From: Bacillota bacterium
GTDB lineage: Bacteria > Bacillota > Clostridia > Peptostreptococcales > Anaerovoracaceae
Direction of reading: 5' to 3'
Assembly: GCA_019420525.1 (NCBI GenBank)
Contig: JAHZHA010000016.1
Location: forward strand, 17,460 to 66,404
Length of the DNA: 48,945 nt
The translations under genes and the position numbers were made by a program. The notes beneath the pieces are model-generated. The model saw nothing but the letters and a program-made list of their open reading frames with translations. It was not told the origin of the DNA and made no database searches. This document shows, piece by piece, positions 33,019 to 41,174 of the stretch; the stretch's first letter is position 1, and every line of letters begins with the position of its first letter.

Positions 33019-33768
33019 ATGTTAAACATCATTCTCAATGGTTGCAATGGACGGATGGGGCAGGTTCTTACCCGCATTATCGCCGCAGGAGAAGATATGC
33101 AGGTGGCTGCGGGAATCGACGCTACCGGTGAAGTGAAGTCGGATTATCCTGTTTTCTCTTCCACGGATGAATGCGACGTAAAAGCCGACGTCATCATAGA
33201 CTTTTCCCATTACAGTGCCGTTCCGAATCTTCTGCGCTACGCCGTCAGCGCGAAAACACCGATCGTAGTAGCGACCACAGCTCTCGATGACGAGTGCTTT
33301 GCCATGCTGGAACAGGCATCCAAAGAAATACCCGTCTTCCGCTCCGCTAACATGTCCATCGGCATCAACGCGCTGGCAAAGGCCATCACCAGCATCACTC
33401 CGGTGCTGGAAGAAAAATTCAACGTGGAAATCATAGAAAAACATCACACCACAAAACTGGATTCTCCGAGCGGTACTGCGATTCTGCTGGCCGACAAAGT
33501 CAGCGACGCCTGCCAGGAAAAGAAAAATTATATCTACGGCAGACACGGAAAAGACGACAAATTCGAGATGACAGATTTGGGAATCCACGCGGTGAGAGGC
33601 GGAACGATTCCTGGCGAGCACATCGTCATTTACGCCGGTCCCGATGAAGTCATCGAGCTGAAGCATACTGCTTATTCCCGCGATATCTTTGCCAACGGCG
33701 CCATCGCGGCTGCAAAATTTATTATCCAGCAAAAGAATGGTCTCTACTCCATGGACGACATGTTCTAG
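33019..33768 (+). CDS. dapB: 4-hydroxy-tetrahydrodipicolinate reductase
   Basis: Reduces the DapA product with NAD(P)H in the lysine/diaminopimelate pathway. 249 residues with the dinucleotide loop NGCNGRMGQ (7-15), the catalytic motif EKHHTTKLDSPSGTA (residues 140-154, His142/His143 and Lys146) and the C-terminal ELKHTAYSRDIFANG. An AGGAGG site lies 6 bases before the ATG. Last gene of the unit; a strong bidirectional terminator follows. Confidence 0.97.
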   Translation: MLNIILNGCNGRMGQVLTRIIAAGEDMQVAAGIDATGEVKSDYPVFSSTDECDVKADVIIDFSHYSAVPNLLRYAVSAKTPIVVATTALDDECFAMLEQASKEIPVFRSANMSIGINALAKAITSITPVLEEKFNVEIIEKHHTTKLDSPSGTAILLADKVSDACQEKKNYIYGRHGKDDKFEMTDLGIHAVRGGTIPGEHIVIYAGPDEVIELKHTAYSRDIFANGAIAAAKFIIQQKNGLYSMDDMF

Positions 33769-33826
33769 AATTCAGCAGCTGAACTGCATGCATATGCATA
33801 TACGGCACAGAGATCAACAAAAAATA

Positions 33827-33864
33827 CGAGAGGACGTTTCCCTGGCGGAGACGTCCTCTTTTTC
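33827..33864. terminator. Bidirectional terminator between dapB and the FabG-like gene
   Basis: A nine-base stem AGAGGACGT/ACGTCCTCT followed by TTTT on the plus strand; on the minus strand a TATTTTTT run starts a few bases after the stem. It ends both converging units. The rest of the 152-base gap holds nothing recognisable. Confidence 0.88.
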
Positions 33865-33920
33865 GGATTTGAAATTTTTGATAAAAAACACGATGTTTTT
33901 CTCATCCCCCGAATCTTCTT

Positions 33921-34685
33921 TCAGATGACCATCCCGCCGTCGGCGCTGATCACCTGGCCGGTGATATACGATGCACCTTCTCCGGCGAGAAACAGTACGA
34001 CACGAGCCACTTCCTCCGCGCTTCCCATGCGGGCCAGAGGGATCTCTTCCTTCAGACATGCTCTCGTCTCTTCATCGAGTTCGCTGTTCATATCGGTTTC
34101 GATGACCCCGGGAGCGACGCAGTTCACCCGTATTCCCGAAAGGCCGGTCTCTTTTGCCAGAGCTTTCGTCATCCCTATCAGAGCCGCTTTTGAAGCGGAA
34201 TAGTGAACTTCACAGGAAGCTCCGGTGATTCCCCACATCGACGAAATATTGACGATGCTTCCCGACTTTTCCGAAATCATGCCCGGAAGCAGTTCACTGC
34301 AGAAATGAAAAGCCCCTTTCACGTTGACATCGAACATCCTGTCCCATTCTTCTTCCGTGATGTCTGTAAACAGTTTGATCTGCGCGATACCGGCATTGTT
34401 GACAAGCACATCGATCTTTCCGAATCTTTCCCGGATCGAAGTGCAAACTGCCGCAGCTTCCGCTCGGGACGCCACGTCACACCGGTAAGTCTCACAGTCG
34501 GTCCCCTGCCTGGTCAGTTCTCTTTTCAGCTTTTCCGCTTCACCGCTGCTGCTGTGATAGACCACGGCTACTCGATAACCCGCATCTGCGAAAGCCCGGA
34601 CACATGCTCTTCCGATCCCCCGGGTACCTCCCGTAATCACAGCCGTCCCCAATCCCGCAGCACTTCCGCTATTTTTTTTGTTCAT
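33921..34685 (-). CDS. Short-chain dehydrogenase, 3-oxoacyl-ACP reductase (FabG) like
   Basis: A classical short-chain dehydrogenase of about 254 residues. Visible: TGGTRGIGRA (NADP loop, about residues 18-27), NNAGIA, the catalytic Ser in NISSMWG and YSASKAA (Tyr and Lys of the YxxxK motif), with ISADGGMVI at the C-terminus, closest to FabG. FabG reduces 3-oxoacyl-ACP in fatty acid synthesis. No other fatty-acid genes lie here apart from the neighbouring rpmF, which in many bacteria is beside plsX/fab genes, so the substrate is not proven. The ATG at 34685 has a GAGG 10 bases upstream; an ATG at 34694 lies directly against that site. The start overlaps the end of the 53-residue membrane protein gene. 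Confidence 0.88.
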   Translation of the reverse strand: MNKKNSGSAAGLGTAVITGGTRGIGRACVRAFADAGYRVAVVYHSSSGEAEKLKRELTRQGTDCETYRCDVASRAEAAAVCTSIRERFGKIDVLVNNAGIAQIKLFTDITEEEWDRMFDVNVKGAFHFCSELLPGMISEKSGSIVNISSMWGITGASCEVHYSASKAALIGMTKALAKETGLSGIRVNCVAPGVIETDMNSELDEETRACLKEEIPLARMGSAEEVARVVLFLAGEGASYITGQVISADGGMVI

Positions 34686-34830
34686 CTCTGTCATTCCTCA
34701 CATAAGAAAGAAACTTTCTGATCTCTTTTAACTCCCGCAGAATCAGATTCAGCGTAAACTGGAGAGATATTAAAATAATCAGAAAAATAATCGCAATGAT
34801 AAATACAAATCCGGACCCGATTTCAGGCAT
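34669..34830 (-). CDS. Small membrane protein, 53 residues, unknown function
   Basis: A short gene easily missed. ATG at 34830 with a very good GGGGAGGAG ribosome-binding site 6 bases upstream; TAG at 34669. The protein is a short periplasm-side start (MPEIGSG), one strong hydrophobic span (FVFIIAIIFLIILISL, residues 8-23), and a charged cytoplasmic tail with helical character (ILRELKEIRKFLSYV) ending DEQKK. No cysteines, no signal cleavage site. The last 17 bases overlap the start of the FabG-like gene in another frame, so translation is likely coupled. I recognise no family. It lies downstream of the rpmF terminator. Confidence 0.72.
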   Translation of the reverse strand: MPEIGSGFVFIIAIIFLIILISLQFTLNLILRELKEIRKFLSYVRNDRDEQKK

Positions 34831-34860
34831 AATCACTCCTCCCCAGCGTCAAATACTGGT

Positions 34861-34893
34861 AAACAAAAACGGACTGACGAAATGTCAGTCCGT
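34861..34893 (-). terminator. Terminator of rpmF
   Basis: A perfect ten-base stem ACGGACTGAC/GTCAGTCCGT with a five-base loop, followed by TTTTTGTTT on the minus strand, 16 bases past the rpmF stop. Confidence 0.92.
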
Positions 34894-34908
34894 TGTGATA
34901 TCAGATTT

Positions 34909-35085
34909 TTACGCTTCTAACACGTTCTTACCGTCATAGTAGTTGCAGTTAGGGCAAACTCTGTGCGGTAACTTAGGTTCGTGGCACTGAGGGCAAATAG
35001 AAACTCCCGGTGCAACCTTCTTCATGTTCTGCGATTTTCTCATATCTCTCTTAGATTTCGAAGTTTTCCTCTTTGGGACTGCCAT
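34909..35085 (-). CDS. rpmF: 50S ribosomal protein L32 (bL32)
   Basis: bL32, 58 residues: MAVPKRKTSKSKRDMRKS start and the zinc ribbon CPQC ... CPNC (two CxxC pairs, residues 31-34 and 45-48, the C+ form). ATG at 35085 with an AAGGAGGTGTTCTA site, TAA at 34909. It has a consensus promoter and a strong terminator. In most Firmicutes yceD (DUF177) precedes it and plsX follows; neither is here. The preceding gene on this strand is ackA. Confidence 0.97.
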   Translation of the reverse strand: MAVPKRKTSKSKRDMRKSQNMKKVAPGVSICPQCHEPKLPHRVCPNCNYYDGKNVLEA

Positions 35086-35120
35086 TAGAACACCTCCTTG
35101 CCTTTTAAACTAACAGTAAA

Positions 35121-35149
35121 ATTATATATATTCTGCCCAATGTTGTCAA
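35121..35149 (-). promoter_or_regulatory. Consensus sigma-A promoter of rpmF
   Basis: TTGACA, 17 bases, TATAAT on the minus strand: a perfect match to the sigma-A consensus, about 30 bases before the rpmF start. Confidence 0.92.
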
Positions 35150-35218
35150 CCGTATTTTCGCCATTTCAGCAATTTTTTCTGTTCCCTCAGAGCAGCTCCG
35201 CCGCGGCAAACCGAAACA

Positions 35219-36412
35219 CTATTTCGCTTCCGAAACGATCTTTGCAGTATCTCTTGCGATTACTAACTCTTCGTTTGTAGGGATCAGCAGAATCTTGATG
35301 TCAGAATCGTCAGCAGAAATCACCGTTTCTCTCGCCTTGTTCTTTTCCGGATCGATCTTAAATCCGAGATTTGTCAGGCCTTCACAGATGTCAGCTCTTA
35401 CTGTCGGGTCATTTTCGCCGATACCTGCAGTAAATACCAGAGCATCAGCACCGTTGAGCTGAGCCAGGTAATTACCGATATAACCCTTTACTCTTCTTAC
35501 GAACATCTTCATGGCCAGCGCAGCTCTTTCGTTACCTTCTGCAGCAGCACCTTCCACTAATCTGCAGTCATTGCTTACACCGCTGATACCGAGAAGTCCT
35601 GATTTTTTATTTAAAATGTTCAGAACTTCATCTGCAGATACGTTTAATTTGGACATCAGATAAGTGACAACGGAAGGATCGATGTCACCACAGCGAGTAC
35701 CCATCACAAGACCGTCGATCGGAGTCAGACCCATGGAAGTGTCGATGCACTTGCCGTATTCAACTGCTGCACAGCTGCCGCCGTTTCCGATATGGCAAGT
35801 GATGATCTTGACTTCTTCCGGTGCCTTGCCGAGAACTTTTGCTGCTTCCTGGGATACGAACAGGTGGCTCGTTCCGTGGAATCCGTATTTTCTGATCTTG
35901 TAATCAGTGTAATATTCGTAAGGAATCGCATATAAATATGCTTCCGGAGCCATCGTCTGATGGAATGCCGTATCGAATACGAGAACCATAGGCACTTCCG
36001 GCATTACTTTTTTGCATGCTTCCACACCTGCGATGTTTGCAGGATTGTGAATCGGAGCCAGTTCCGCATTTGCTTCGCAAGCTGCCAGCACTTCGTCTGT
36101 TACGAGTACAGACGCTGCGAAATCTTCTCCGCCGTGTACCATTCTGTGGCCGACTGCACCGATTTCACTGAGATCTTTCACACAGCCGATTTCAGGATCT
36201 GTGATCGTCGCGATGATCTTTTCAACACCTGCAGTATGATCCGCAAGAGATAAATTGACTGTCATCTTTTCAGAACCGGTCTTAGTATAAGCGAATGTGG
36301 AAGTGTCTCCGGATAATTCCACGAGACCTTTGCATAAAAGTTCATTCTTGTCAGGATCCATCACCTGATATTTAATGGAAGAACTACCACAGTTAATTAC
36401 GAGTACGTTCAT
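35219..36412 (-). CDS. ackA: Acetate kinase
   Basis: Interconverts acetyl phosphate and acetate with ADP/ATP, the last step of acetate formation. 397 residues from the ATG at 36412 (TTTGGAGG site 5 bases before; an in-frame TTG four codons upstream is not needed). Signatures: MNVLVINCGSSSIKYQV (N-terminal), GHRMVHGGEDF (catalytic Arg), GFHGTSHLFVSQEA (catalytic His region), THIGNGGS-type loop (CHIGNGGSCAAV) and GGIGEN-like VFTAGIGENDP. Membership is unambiguous. No phosphotransacetylase gene lies next to it. It has its own promoter. Confidence 0.97.
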   Translation of the reverse strand: MNVLVINCGSSSIKYQVMDPDKNELLCKGLVELSGDTSTFAYTKTGSEKMTVNLSLADHTAGVEKIIATITDPEIGCVKDLSEIGAVGHRMVHGGEDFAASVLVTDEVLAACEANAELAPIHNPANIAGVEACKKVMPEVPMVLVFDTAFHQTMAPEAYLYAIPYEYYTDYKIRKYGFHGTSHLFVSQEAAKVLGKAPEEVKIITCHIGNGGSCAAVEYGKCIDTSMGLTPIDGLVMGTRCGDIDPSVVTYLMSKLNVSADEVLNILNKKSGLLGISGVSNDCRLVEGAAAEGNERAALAMKMFVRRVKGYIGNYLAQLNGADALVFTAGIGENDPTVRADICEGLTNLGFKIDPEKNKARETVISADDSDIKILLIPTNEELVIARDTAKIVSEAK

Positions 36413-36465
36413 TTTTGCCTCCAAAATAATGAGTTTAGAAATTTAATAAGAAACAATACGAGAAT

Positions 36466-36494
36466 ATTATAATGAACGAATTCGCACTCGTCAA
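36466..36494 (-). promoter_or_regulatory. Sigma-A promoter of ackA
   Basis: TTGACG, 17 bases, TATAAT on the minus strand, about 55 bases before the ackA ATG. Confidence 0.87.
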
Positions 36495-36517
36495 TAAATT
36501 ATCCGAAATAAATCGTC

Positions 36518-37834
36518 TCACTGTCGTTCCGGTGCCTTTACGGGAACATACTTCCGTTCGGAAAACGCCGCTACCGGTCTTCCCATGAGAAGATTCCGAA
36601 GATCTCCTGCTTTCATCTCGACGTTCAGAGCATCTGCCGTGCGAGGATTCAAGCCTGACAATCCGCTGAGATTGCTGATAATCTCTGTACCGCTCTCCTT
36701 CCGAATGCGCCGCAGCAGTTTTGCTCCGGCAGGAGAAAAGCCCAGCACGCGTGCATAAGCCGTTTCCTTCAGGCGCTGATAAGACTCTTTTGTAAAATCC
36801 ATCAGTATATGGATATTCATTCTCTGAATCTGTGCCCAGGTATACCGCTTCGTCTTCACCGCGTTCATGTATTCCTGATATGACTCCGACACGGCTGCAG
36901 CCGCCTTCATGCGGTTCTGAATCCCTTCTGTCACCGAATAAATTTCTTCCAGACGTTTTTCTTCCGTCGTCAGAAGCTTGTACCTGAGAAAACGATAGAG
37001 CATTTCATTGCCCGGAAAAAATAATTCATTTTCAAAGATCTGATACGATTCTTCCGGCAGAAAAGATTCCGCAGCCCGGATTCCCTCTCTCCGTATCAGA
37101 TTCCTCAGCGCTGTACCGGAAACGACAGGCTGTTCCGCTTTCTCGGTTTCTCCGCCAGGCCGGGCATCCGCCTCATACTTTCCGCCGGCAGCCGGCAAAA
37201 GATCGTTATGCCCGGCGCCCCTCCTTGCTATGCAGTGAGGCTCGATTTCTGATCTCAGGCGATTTAGTGCTGCGATATAACTGATTCCCAGAACGTCGTT
37301 GGGATTCCGGAAGATACCGGCTGCTTCATCTCCCATAACTTCGGATACAGCCTGTCCGAAAGCCGCCGGGTACGTCATTCCTCTGCGGATGTTTTTCCGG
37401 ATCTCTCCCGACAGGATTCCCTCTTCCTTTCGTTCTGCCGCTCCACTACCGGCATCTGTTTTTCGTCCATCTTCACTGCGACTGATGTCCGCGGCTTTTT
37501 TCAGAAGATCGATGTCTCCGCATTCGCTGCCGAAGACGAGGTCCGTCACCACGCCGATGCTGTCCAAAACGGCTGCTCCGCCGCGGGCGAATTCCGTTCC
37601 CGCATTGCAGGCATATATATAGGGCAGTTCCAGCACCAGATCGGCTCCTGCGGCCAGGGCCGCGCGGGCTCTGGTTTTCTTACTGTAAAAAGCGGCGTCA
37701 CCTCTCTGGGTAAAACTGCCGCTGATGACTGCCACCACCGCGTCTGCACCTGTGATCTCTTTCGCTTTTTTCAGATGATACGCATGACCGTTGTGAAACG
37801 GATCATATTCCGCTATGATTCCCACTGTTTTCAT
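36518..37834 (-). CDS. tmcAL: tRNA(Met) cytidine acetate ligase
   Basis: TmcAL makes N4-acetylcytidine at the wobble base of elongator tRNA(Met) using acetate and ATP; the neighbouring ackA gene is transcribed separately. 438 residues with the nucleotidyltransferase start VGIIAEYDPFHNGHAYHL (HxGH motif) and ISGSFTQRGDAA. Length is somewhat above the usual 390-410; the extra residues are two polar insertions (around 115-140 and 215-235). The gene start overlaps the end of ylbJ by about 32 bases. The ATG at 37834 follows a GTG codon one codon upstream; either may be used. Confidence 0.92.
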   Translation of the reverse strand: MKTVGIIAEYDPFHNGHAYHLKKAKEITGADAVVAVISGSFTQRGDAAFYSKKTRARAALAAGADLVLELPYIYACNAGTEFARGGAAVLDSIGVVTDLVFGSECGDIDLLKKAADISRSEDGRKTDAGSGAAERKEEGILSGEIRKNIRRGMTYPAAFGQAVSEVMGDEAAGIFRNPNDVLGISYIAALNRLRSEIEPHCIARRGAGHNDLLPAAGGKYEADARPGGETEKAEQPVVSGTALRNLIRREGIRAAESFLPEESYQIFENELFFPGNEMLYRFLRYKLLTTEEKRLEEIYSVTEGIQNRMKAAAAVSESYQEYMNAVKTKRYTWAQIQRMNIHILMDFTKESYQRLKETAYARVLGFSPAGAKLLRRIRKESGTEIISNLSGLSGLNPRTADALNVEMKAGDLRNLLMGRPVAAFSERKYVPVKAPERQ

Positions 37835-39092
37835 CACTGCAACCTCTTCCGGATAACAGCACCACTGCCAGATAAAAGATGACCATCACGGCAGCGGCCG
37901 CCGACGAGGAGAAAAAAAGCGAGTAAGCTGACCCCGGATCCCCGCTGAACAGAGAGAATGCCGGCACCGCCTTTATCGCTTCCGCAGGCTCAAATACAGA
38001 GACTGCACTTCCTCCGAAACCCGATAATATTTTTATTATTGTAACGGCGCAGGCGGAAGAAATCAACCCCTGAATCAGCTTAAACCGCAGGAAAGACGGC
38101 AGTGTCACACCGGAATTTTTGAGAACGCTCACAGACTGTGCCGCTACGGAGAGTCCACCGAAAGAGATCACAAATGTAAAAGCTGTGATTTTCCATGTGA
38201 ACGGTATCTCTGCACCGGCGATACCGCTGCAACCGGAAGTCATTTCCAGACAGCCGGTGAGAAGTTCTCCCGCAAATCCGCTCTGCCCGAAAATATGTTG
38301 GAGAAGCGCTTTCATCACATCGGTCAGAATCATAAAGAGAACGATATATCCGCCGATGATAATCAGAGTCTGAAAAGAGGAAAGCATGGATTCCGCCAGA
38401 ATCTCCGTCGCCGCTTTTCTTTCGCCTCTGGCGGCGTATCTCTTCTCTTTCGTTTTCCTTCCGCTGTACGACAGCCCGTGGAAATTCTGATTTTCATCCG
38501 GATGTACCTGTCTCATTCTCCCCGACTCCGTCTCCTGCTCTTTTGATCCTCTTCTTCGTTTTCCCGTCACTGCGGATAAACCTTTTCGAAAAGCGGACCG
38601 GCGGATCAGAAACATCCCTGTCAGAAGAGAACCTGCGCAGTGAGCCGCCAATATGATGCTTCCGGCCGCTGCTGACTGAAGCATGCCCGCTCCTGCTGCT
38701 CCCAGGATAAAAAGCGGACCGGATGTCGAGCAGAAAGTCAGAATATCCCGCACATCTCCGCGGTTGATCTGTCTTTTTTCGTACAGCTCTCCGAGAATTT
38801 TCGCTCCTGTCGGATATCCCGAAAGGATGGAGGAAAGATACACAAAACCCGCTACTCCCGGCACGCCGAAGAATTTCCGGAAAAAGTTTTCCGTGAGATT
38901 TCCGATCCGGACGTGCATTCCTGTTTTCATCAGAAGATCCGTGCATATAAAAAAAGGAAACATGGAAGGAACAATGGTAAAAAGCCAGAGATTCACCGCT
39001 TTTCTCGCAGACAACAGAGAGATCTGGGGAAGGAGAATCATCAGAAGAATCCCTCCGACTGCGATCAGAGCTGTTATTTTTTGCTGTGTCAT
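37803..39092 (-). CDS. ylbJ: Sporulation integral membrane protein YlbJ family
   Basis: A polytopic membrane protein with the gate (nucleoside-recognition) domain; Bacillus YlbJ is needed for spore cortex formation. The first span begins ITALIAVGGILLMILLPQ, followed by the family phrases LFTIVPSMFPFFI and YPTGAKILGELYEKRQI. In the middle is a long hydrophilic stretch (about 170-230) rich in Arg, Lys and Glu, then further spans. A terminator for the upstream gene lies at 39222-39262, so upstream in-frame starts beyond it cannot be right. I chose the ATG at 39092 (GGAAG 7 bases before), which gives 429 residues and a normal family start; ATGs at 39143 and 39167 are alternatives. tmcAL overlaps its end. 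Confidence 0.85.
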   Translation of the reverse strand: MTQQKITALIAVGGILLMILLPQISLLSARKAVNLWLFTIVPSMFPFFICTDLLMKTGMHVRIGNLTENFFRKFFGVPGVAGFVYLSSILSGYPTGAKILGELYEKRQINRGDVRDILTFCSTSGPLFILGAAGAGMLQSAAAGSIILAAHCAGSLLTGMFLIRRSAFRKGLSAVTGKRRRGSKEQETESGRMRQVHPDENQNFHGLSYSGRKTKEKRYAARGERKAATEILAESMLSSFQTLIIIGGYIVLFMILTDVMKALLQHIFGQSGFAGELLTGCLEMTSGCSGIAGAEIPFTWKITAFTFVISFGGLSVAAQSVSVLKNSGVTLPSFLRFKLIQGLISSACAVTIIKILSGFGGSAVSVFEPAEAIKAVPAFSLFSGDPGSAYSLFFSSSAAAAVMVIFYLAVVLLSGRGCSDENSGNHSGI

Positions 39093-39221
39093 TCCGTTTC
39101 TTCCGTCTCCGCTATGACTGCGGCCGTAACTTCGCATTTTCATATCGCGTATGTTGCCCCCTTCCATATTAGAATCTATGCGGAAAGGAAGCTCCGGAGA
39201 ACGAGATTGTACACGCCGAAG

Positions 39222-39262
39222 AAAAAAAGATCTCCGGAAGAGCACGTATGCTCCGGAGATCT
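39222..39262 (-). terminator. Terminator after the rsmD-coaD-coiled-coil unit
   Basis: A perfect ten-base stem GATCTCCGGA/TCCGGAGATC with a 13-base loop, then seven T on the minus strand, about 55 bases past the stop of the coiled-coil gene. Confidence 0.93.
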
Positions 39263-39315
39263 GAATTTTCTGATTATATGTAAGTATTTGACTGAAATTT
39301 TTCAAAAGAGCCGGA

Positions 39316-39843
39316 TCAGTCGATTTCCGCCTCCGTCCGGTATGACAGCGTCTTGATCTCATCTCTGTTCGCGTCGATGGTGGAATTCATCTTATCGAAC
39401 AGATCGTTGATGTCTGCGATCATACGCTGGATATATGTGTCATTCATCGTCGTGATTTTTTCCTGGAAAGTGGAAAGAACATTATCTATGTATTCAAATG
39501 TGCCCATCTTCAGTTCGCGCACGTTTTCTTCGGTGACGCGCATGATCTCATCAGCTCTCTTCTTGGCACGCAGCGTGATGGCGTCATTTTCAACCAGCTG
39601 ATCTGCCTTCTCGTTTGCCACGCTGATCACGCGGTCGTATTCGGTCTTCGCGTCATCGAGAATACGCTGACGTTCGCTTTTGATCCACTGCGCCTGCTGG
39701 ATTTCCTCCGGCAGTTCCTGTTTGATCTCTTTCAGAATATCTCTGATTTCGCCGGGATCTACCATTACTTTGCCAGTCAGCGGAAATCCGCCTGCGGTTT
39801 CGAGGATGTCTTCGATGTCCTGGATTAAATCGATTACTTTCAT
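39316..39843 (-). CDS. Coiled-coil protein of unknown function downstream of coaD
   Basis: A 175-residue, highly charged helical protein. Its start MKVIDLIQDIEDILETA and the following GFPLTGKVMVDPGEIRDIL are conserved in a clostridial family found in this position; database entries often call it ATPase, but no P-loop or other nucleotide-binding motif is visible. The segment PEEIQQAQWIKSERQRILDDAKTEYDRVI resembles the tail part of DivIVA/ATP synthase b-like helices and the rest is coiled coil. No membrane segment or signal. It overlaps the coaD stop by 4 bases (ATGA type) and is closed by a terminator, so it belongs to the rsmD-coaD unit. Function unknown. Confidence 0.85.
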   Translation of the reverse strand: MKVIDLIQDIEDILETAGGFPLTGKVMVDPGEIRDILKEIKQELPEEIQQAQWIKSERQRILDDAKTEYDRVISVANEKADQLVENDAITLRAKKRADEIMRVTEENVRELKMGTFEYIDNVLSTFQEKITTMNDTYIQRMIADINDLFDKMNSTIDANRDEIKTLSYRTEAEID

Positions 39844-40337
39844 TTTTTATTTCCTCCTATGCCGTGTTCTCTGATATAGGCCAGCACATTTTCGGGCACG
39901 AGACCTTCGATATTTCCATCGAAATATAAGATTTCTTTGATCGCGCTGGAACTCACATAAGAATGATTGATGTCAGTCAGCAGAAATACCGTTTCAAATC
40001 CGTCGTAAAGATATTTATTCGTATATACTCTCGGCATTTCAGAGATAAAATCCGGAACATCTCTCAGTCCTCTGACGATACAGGTAATATCGTTTTCTTT
40101 CACATATTCTGCCAGAAGCCCTGAAAAATCCACGATTTCAAGATTCAGCCCCGGAATATTTTCCGTAGCTTCGAAGATCAGTTTTTTTCTTTCTTCGACG
40201 GTGAAAAGCGGTTTTTTGCTGGAATTCGTGACGATTCCAACCACCAGTGTATCGCAGAGCCTGGACGCTCGCTTAATTATATCCAGATGTCCAGTTGTAA
40301 GTGGATCGAAAGATCCCGGATAAAGAAACTTTTTCAT
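39840..40337 (-). CDS. coaD: Phosphopantetheine adenylyltransferase
   Basis: Fourth step of CoA synthesis: 4'-phosphopantetheine plus ATP gives dephospho-CoA. 165 residues from the ATG at 40337; the upstream in-frame TTG extension of seven codons is dropped because the family starts at this methionine (MKKFLYPGSFDPLTTGH). Motifs: YPGSFDPLTTGHLDII (HxGH-type), RGLRDVPDF and the YVSSSAIKEI loop. It lies between rsmD and the coiled-coil gene, as in most Firmicutes. Together with panB and panC it belongs to the pantothenate-to-CoA route. Confidence 0.96.
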   Translation of the reverse strand: MKKFLYPGSFDPLTTGHLDIIKRASRLCDTLVVGIVTNSSKKPLFTVEERKKLIFEATENIPGLNLEIVDFSGLLAEYVKENDITCIVRGLRDVPDFISEMPRVYTNKYLYDGFETVFLLTDINHSYVSSSAIKEILYFDGNIEGLVPENVLAYIREHGIGGNKK

Positions 40338-40390
40338 CTTCTCTCTGATAGCCTCCAAAAATATATCTATTCATACTAAAGCAGACAGTA

Positions 40391-40951
40391 TTATTTTTCA
40401 TCTGATACTGCAGCATTTTCATATACCGAAATACCTATTTTGCCGTATTTTTTCTTTTTGATGAGCGTCAGTCCTCCGAAAGTTTCCGGCAGTATTTCGT
40501 CGGCAGCGTGTTCCGCCACCACGATCCCGCCTTCGCTGAGGAAGTCCGCTTCCGTCACGGCTTCCAATGCATCGGTCAGTATACCTCTGCGGTACGGAGG
40601 ATCGAGAAATACGATATCTACCGGTTCTTCGATCTTTGAAAGAGCGCTGTGATAATCCGACCAAAGGATCTCACATCTGTTCTCTACCTTGCAGTAAGAC
40701 ACATTTTCACGGATCAGGGCGATGCTGCGCCTGTCCTTGTCCACGAAGTAAACCCGGGACGCTCCGCGGCTCACAGCTTCCAGACCGAGATTTCCCGTTC
40801 CGGCAAAGAGGTCCGCGACGACACTTTCATAAAGCCACGGGGCGATCATACTGAACACCGCTTCCTTGACTTTGTCTGTCGTCGGCCGCACCCTGTCATC
40901 ATCCGGCGTACGCAGCCGCCGGCCTTTTAATTCTCCGGCAATTATTCTCAT
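40391..40951 (-). CDS. rsmD: 16S rRNA (guanine(966)-N(2))-methyltransferase
   Basis: Methylates G966 of 16S rRNA. 186 residues, typical. The start MRIIAGELKGRRLRTP, the SAM-binding VADLFAGTGNLGLEAVSRGA and the catalytic DPPY motif (VFLDPPYRRG) are all family signatures. AAGGAG precedes the ATG. First gene of rsmD-coaD-coiled-coil; coaD starts 53 bases later. Confidence 0.95.
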   Translation of the reverse strand: MRIIAGELKGRRLRTPDDDRVRPTTDKVKEAVFSMIAPWLYESVVADLFAGTGNLGLEAVSRGASRVYFVDKDRRSIALIRENVSYCKVENRCEILWSDYHSALSKIEEPVDIVFLDPPYRRGILTDALEAVTEADFLSEGGIVVAEHAADEILPETFGGLTLIKKKKYGKIGISVYENAAVSDEK

Positions 40952-40971
40952 TTATTTGCTCCTTGTATTTC

Positions 40972-41000
40972 ATTATAATACATTCTCAAATGCTGTACAA
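40972..41000 (-). promoter_or_regulatory. Sigma-A promoter of rsmD-coaD
   Basis: TTGTAC, 17 bases, TATAAT on the minus strand, 21 bases before the rsmD ATG; a TTGACA 9 bases further upstream overlaps it with a longer spacer. Confidence 0.75.
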
Positions 41001-41108
41001 TGTCAAAAATATTACAAACTGAATCGACAGATGTATTTTACCTTATCGCGAATAATAACACAAGAACAGCACGCAGATTCATAAAGTCAACAAAAGAATT
41101 CTCAGCAC

Positions 41109-41153
41109 GAAAAAAGGAAATGAAACGAATCTGTCCGCCTCATTTCCTTTTTA
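41109..41153 (-). terminator. Terminator of the radical SAM gene
   Basis: A 13-base perfect stem AAAAAGGAAATGA/TCATTTCCTTTTT with a 16-base loop and trailing T, directly after the radical SAM gene stop on the minus strand. Confidence 0.92.
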
Positions 41154-41174
41154 TACCTCCGCGTACAACCGCTT

